Positions 60,907-64,000 of a DNA stretch of 64,000 nucleotides are shown piece by piece (the stretch's first letter is position 1; each line of letters starts with the position of its first letter). The notes below the pieces were generated by a model, which saw only the letters and a program-made list of their open reading frames with translations, was not told where the DNA came from and did no database searches. The DNA comes from Rhodovulum kholense (GTDB lineage: Bacteria; Pseudomonadota; Alphaproteobacteria; Rhodobacterales; Rhodobacteraceae): positions 62,001 to 126,000 of the forward strand of contig NZ_QAYC01000011.1 of assembly GCF_003053725.1 (NCBI RefSeq), in the 5' to 3' direction. The translations under genes and the position numbers were made by a program.

Positions 60907-61817
60907 TGACCAGCACCGACATGCCCCTTGCCATGGCCGGCCCCGAGGCCGGGCGCCGGATCTCGACCCGGATCTGGCAGACCGCCTTCGCCTCGGTCGA
61001 GTTCCGGATCGGTCTGGCCGTCTTCGTTCTGCTGCTGCTGGCGGCGCTGTTGTACCCCGAGCTGAGCGGCATCGACCCGACCAAGATGAACATCCGCGCC
61101 AAGCTGACCCCGCCCTTGTTCATGGGCGAGGGCTGGGACTGGGCGCATCCGCTGGGCACCGATCAGCTGGGCCGCGACATGCTGTCCCGCGCGCTGGTGG
61201 GGCTGCGCTATTCGCTTCTGATCGGGGTCTCGACCACGGTCCTGATGCTGCTGGCGGGCGCGATGATCGGGCTTTTCGCGGGTTATTTCGGCGGGCGCAC
61301 CGATACCGTGCTGATGCGGCTGACCGATGCCCAGCTCTCGGTCCCGATGATCATCCTCGCGATCACCATCCTCGGCGTGTCGCGGCCCACCATCCCCTCG
61401 ATCATCCTGGTTCTGGGGCTGGCGGGCTGGCCGGTCTATGCGCGGGTGATGCGTTCGACCGTGATGGCCGAGCGCAAGAAGGAATATGTGCGCGGCGCGA
61501 TGGTGCTGGGGGCCACCGATCTGCGGATCATGTTCACCCTGCTGCTGCCGCTGGTGCTGCCGCCGATGGCCTTCGTCGCGGTCTTGGATATCGCGCGGAT
61601 GATGATCTTTGAAAGCGTGCTGGGGTTCCTGGGTCTGGGCGTGCAGCCGCCCACGCCGACATTCGGCAATGTCATCGCCGACGGGCGCAAGTACCTGATG
61701 AATGCCTGGTGGATCGCCACCATGCCTGGCGTCTTCCTGGTGCTGACCCTGACCAGCATCAACCTGATGGGCGCCGCGCTCGAACGCGCCCGGAACGCGA
61801 TCTATGGAGGGGCGTGA
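60906..61817 (+). CDS. ABC transporter permease (DppC-like)
   Basis: This 303-residue partner permease has AHPLGTDQLGRDMLSRALVG, the DppC hallmark, LSVPMIILAITILGVSRPTI and the coupling loop KEYVRGAMVLGATDLRIMFT. It forms the membrane channel with the DppB-like protein. Confidence 0.95.
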   Translation: MTSTDMPLAMAGPEAGRRISTRIWQTAFASVEFRIGLAVFVLLLLAALLYPELSGIDPTKMNIRAKLTPPLFMGEGWDWAHPLGTDQLGRDMLSRALVGLRYSLLIGVSTTVLMLLAGAMIGLFAGYFGGRTDTVLMRLTDAQLSVPMIILAITILGVSRPTIPSIILVLGLAGWPVYARVMRSTVMAERKKEYVRGAMVLGATDLRIMFTLLLPLVLPPMAFVAVLDIARMMIFESVLGFLGLGVQPPTPTFGNVIADGRKYLMNAWWIATMPGVFLVLTLTSINLMGAALERARNAIYGGA

Positions 61818-61818
61818 G

Positions 61819-63672
61819 ATGGCCTTGGACACGACCGGAGCTACCGAAACGTTGCTCAGCGTGCGCGGCCTCGGCGTCGCGGCGGGCGACAAGCCGATCC
61901 TGACCGATATCTCCTTCGATCTGGCGCCGTGCTCGATCCTGTCGGTGATCGGGGAAAGCGGTTCGGGCAAGACCGTGCTGGCCCGCGCGCTGGCCAGCTG
62001 GCTGTCGGCGCCGCTGCGGGTGACGGGCGGCGAGATCCGGTTTCGCGGCCGCGATCTGGTGGCCGATCCGGGCCATGCCCGCAGCCTTGCCGGGCGCGAG
62101 ATCGCCTATGTCGGCGGCAACCCGGCGGGCGCGCTCGACCCGACCATGACCGTTGGCGCGCAGCTGGTGGAAAAGCTGCGCGCGGTGCGGCCCGACATCC
62201 CGGCGGCCGAGGCGCGGGCCAAGGCGATCCGGTTGCTGGAGGCGGTGCATATCCCCTCGGCCGCGCGGCGGTTCCACGAATATCCGTTCCAGTATTCGGG
62301 CGGCATGATGCAGCGGGCGATGATCGTCGATGCGCTGATCTCGGACCCCGCGCTGCTGATCGCCGACAACATCACCCAGCCGCTGGACGTGACCGTCGCC
62401 GCCCAGATCCTCAAGCTGATGCGTGAGCTGAACCACGACTTCTCGACCGCGATCCTGTTCATCTGCTCGTCGCTGCCGGTGGCCTGCGATGCCTCGGACG
62501 AGGTGATGGTGCTGCATGAGGGCCGGGTGGTCGAGCGCCAGACCCCGGCCGCGCTGGTGGCCCGGCCCGGGCACAGCTACACGCGCGAGCTGATCGCCGA
62601 ACTGCCGACGCTCTGGCAGGGCGGCGAGACCGGCGCGGGGCGCGAGATCGACCGGAACCGCCGCGCGATCATGTCGGTCCGGGGGCTGGCCAAGGCCTAT
62701 GAGGTGCGCGCGCGCGGCCAGGCGGGCGTGTCGCGGGTGCAGGCCGTGCGCAATGTCGATTTCGACGTCTTCCCGGGCGACAATTTCGGGGTCGTGGGCG
62801 AATCCGGCTGCGGGAAATCCTCGCTGATGCGGCTTTTGACCGGGCTGGAACGGCCCGATGCGGGGTCGGTCTTCTTCGAGGGCGAGAATGTCGCCGCCGC
62901 CAGCCCGAAACGCCTGCGCGCGCTGCGCCGCAAGTTCCAGCTGGTGTTGCAGGACCCTTACGGCTGCCTGCCGCCGCAATCGCCGATCGGCGCGATCCTT
63001 GAGGAACCGCTGAAGATCCACCGGATCGGCAGCGCCGCCGAGCGGCGCGACCGGGCGCGCGCGGTGATGGCCGAGGTCGGGCTTTCGGACAGTCTGTACC
63101 GCGCATTGCCGACCGGGCTGTCGGCGGGCCAGCGCCAGCGGCTGAACGTCGCCCGCGCGATGATCCTGGAACCCCGGCTGCTGATCATGGACGAGACGCT
63201 GTCGGCGCTCGATCAGACCGAACAGGGCAAGCTGCTGGATCTGTTCGACAAGCTGCAGGCCCAGCACGGCTTTACCTACATCTTCATCTCGCATGACCTG
63301 ACCATGGTGCGGCAGGTCTGTTCGCGGATCGCGGTGATGTATCTGGGCGAAACCGTCGAGGTCGCGCCCAACGAGCGGCTCTTCTTCGATCCCGGCCATC
63401 CCTACAGCCGCGCGTTGCTGTCGGCCGCGCCGACGCTGGAAGAACGCCGCTACCGCCCCGAGGACTGCCTGCTGGAGGGCGAACCCCCCAGCCCCATCGA
63501 CCTGCCCCCGGGCTGCGCCTTTGCCAGCCGCTGCCCGCAGGCCTTCGACCGCTGCCGGGCCGAGAACCCGGCGCTCCGCGCCCGCGGCGATCACGCGCTG
63601 GCCGCCTGTTTCCTCAACCCCGACCCCGACATCGCGCTGCATGAAACCGCCACGGAGACGCCCCATGCCTGA
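61819..63672 (+). CDS. ABC transporter ATPase with two fused nucleotide-binding domains (DppD-DppF-like)
   Basis: This 617-residue protein starts MALDTTGATETLLSVRG at 61819 (GGAGGGG upstream; ATG 61804 is inside the previous gene). The first domain has Walker A GESGSGKTVLARALAS, the unusual signature YSGGMMQRAMIVDALIS and weak Walker B LLIADNITQPLDVT, where the catalytic Glu is replaced by Asn. The second has GESGCGKSSLMRLLTGLERP, GLSAGQRQRLNVARAMILEP and a normal Walker B LLIMDETLSALDQT. The C-terminus holds the oligopeptide-type CXXCP-like tail (CAFASRCPQAFDRC). One of the two ATP sites is therefore probably degenerate. Confidence 0.94.
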   Translation: MALDTTGATETLLSVRGLGVAAGDKPILTDISFDLAPCSILSVIGESGSGKTVLARALASWLSAPLRVTGGEIRFRGRDLVADPGHARSLAGREIAYVGGNPAGALDPTMTVGAQLVEKLRAVRPDIPAAEARAKAIRLLEAVHIPSAARRFHEYPFQYSGGMMQRAMIVDALISDPALLIADNITQPLDVTVAAQILKLMRELNHDFSTAILFICSSLPVACDASDEVMVLHEGRVVERQTPAALVARPGHSYTRELIAELPTLWQGGETGAGREIDRNRRAIMSVRGLAKAYEVRARGQAGVSRVQAVRNVDFDVFPGDNFGVVGESGCGKSSLMRLLTGLERPDAGSVFFEGENVAAASPKRLRALRRKFQLVLQDPYGCLPPQSPIGAILEEPLKIHRIGSAAERRDRARAVMAEVGLSDSLYRALPTGLSAGQRQRLNVARAMILEPRLLIMDETLSALDQTEQGKLLDLFDKLQAQHGFTYIFISHDLTMVRQVCSRIAVMYLGETVEVAPNERLFFDPGHPYSRALLSAAPTLEERRYRPEDCLLEGEPPSPIDLPPGCAFASRCPQAFDRCRAENPALRARGDHALAACFLNPDPDIALHETATETPHA

Positions 63673-64000
63673 GACCCCGAGCCTTGCCCGCATCGACGCG
63701 GAGCTTCTGAACCAGCTGATGGAAAAGGTGTCGGAATTCGGCTCGACCGGCGATGGCGGGGTCGACCGCCCGGTGCTGACCGATGCCCACAAGGCCGCCC
63801 GCGACTGGTTCCGGGCCGAGCTGACCGCGCGCGGCTATTCCGTGCTGGTCGACGCCATCGGCAACCTGTTCGGGCGGATCGACCTTGCGGGGCCGGACGC
63901 GCCGCTGGTGATGATCGGATCGCATCTCGACAGCCAGCCCAAAGGCGGGCGGTTCGACGGCGCCTATGGGGTGATGGCGGCGCTGGCCGCGGTCGAGAGC
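63665..64000 (+). CDS. M20-family hydrolase (amidohydrolase/carbamoylase-like), 3' end cut by the window
   Basis: This frame starts MPETPSLARIDAELLNQLME at 63665, overlapping the ATPase stop by 8 bases, and is open at the window end (112 residues seen). TDAHKAARDWFRAELTARGY then DAIGNLFGRIDL and MIGSHLDSQPKGGRFDGAYG hold the first metal-binding His and Asp of the hydantoinase/carbamoylase (N-carbamoyl amino acid or allantoate-type) branch of M20. It probably hydrolyses an amide or ureido bond in the imported compound. Confidence 0.88.
   Translation, partial: MPETPSLARIDAELLNQLMEKVSEFGSTGDGGVDRPVLTDAHKAARDWFRAELTARGYSVLVDAIGNLFGRIDLAGPDAPLVMIGSHLDSQPKGGRFDGAYGVMAALAAVES

Noticed and set aside
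1-64000. tRNA, rRNA or insertion sequences
   Set aside because: I saw no tRNA-like fold, rRNA-like sequence, transposase motif or terminal inverted repeat pair while reading both strands.

Overview
The window is very G+C-rich. The coding style (short gaps, ATGA, GTGA and TTGA stop/start overlaps, tripartite tricarboxylate and Liv transporters, a DnaA-like plasmid initiator) points to an alphaproteobacterium of the Rhodobacteraceae. A complete replication and partition module lies at 30.2-34.6 kb, so the molecule is most likely a plasmid or chromid rather than the main chromosome. I saw no rRNA, tRNA, CRISPR array or intact insertion sequence.

Left third (1-20.4 kb): a type VI secretion (T6SS) locus. 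A long minus-strand operon runs vgrG, PAAR, tagH (FHA), tssA, tssB, tssC, hcp, tssE, tssF, tssG, tssH (clpV) and a 346-residue protein of unknown function coupled to clpV. At the far left are an ExbB/ExbD-like proton-channel pair, two small secreted or anchored proteins, and a plus-strand trio: a DUF1036 protein, a peptidoglycan-binding-like protein and a membrane-anchored lytic transglycosylase. Tube, sheath, baseplate, spike and ATPase genes are present. The membrane complex genes (tssJ, K, L, M) are not in the window and may lie beyond position 1 or elsewhere.

Middle (20.6-34.6 kb): a Phd/VapC-type toxin-antitoxin pair; a TctCBA tricarboxylate transporter with an AbrB-type permease; and a divergent GntR regulator heading an operon for a PrpF-family isomerase and an isocitrate-lyase/PEP-mutase-family lyase. 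Next comes the replicon: a DnaA-like initiator, iteron-like repeats, parA, parB and a ccdAB addiction module. Five perfect copies of a 20-bp palindrome are spread over this replicon. One lies inside parA and one inside parB, and both are read in the same frame. These are strong candidates for the centromere (parS).

Right half (34.6-64 kb): catabolic islands, most with a divergent regulator and a recognisable operator. (i) A 2-oxoacid dehydrogenase E1 (alpha-beta fusion) and E2 with two short-chain dehydrogenases, facing a FadR-type GntR regulator with two GGTCnGACC operators. (ii) A nine-gene minus-strand operon of quinone oxidoreductase, a Liv-type ABC transporter (LivK, LivH, a LivM-LivG fusion, LivF), a short-chain dehydrogenase, an AroE-like dehydrogenase, a GMC oxidoreductase and an aldehyde dehydrogenase, facing a GntR regulator with a TTGTTATAACAA operator inside the operon promoter. 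(iii) A YdiJ-like FAD/Fe-S dehydrogenase with a divergent LysR regulator. (iv) A DeoR-family regulator facing an operon of an inositol-monophosphatase-family phosphatase, a dipeptide/opine-type ABC transporter with fused ATPases, and the start of an M20-family hydrolase cut by the window end.

The plasmid therefore combines contact-dependent secretion, stable inheritance (ParAB plus two toxin-antitoxin pairs) and several carboxylate and polyol-like uptake and degradation modules. Substrates of the catabolic modules are inferred from family membership only.
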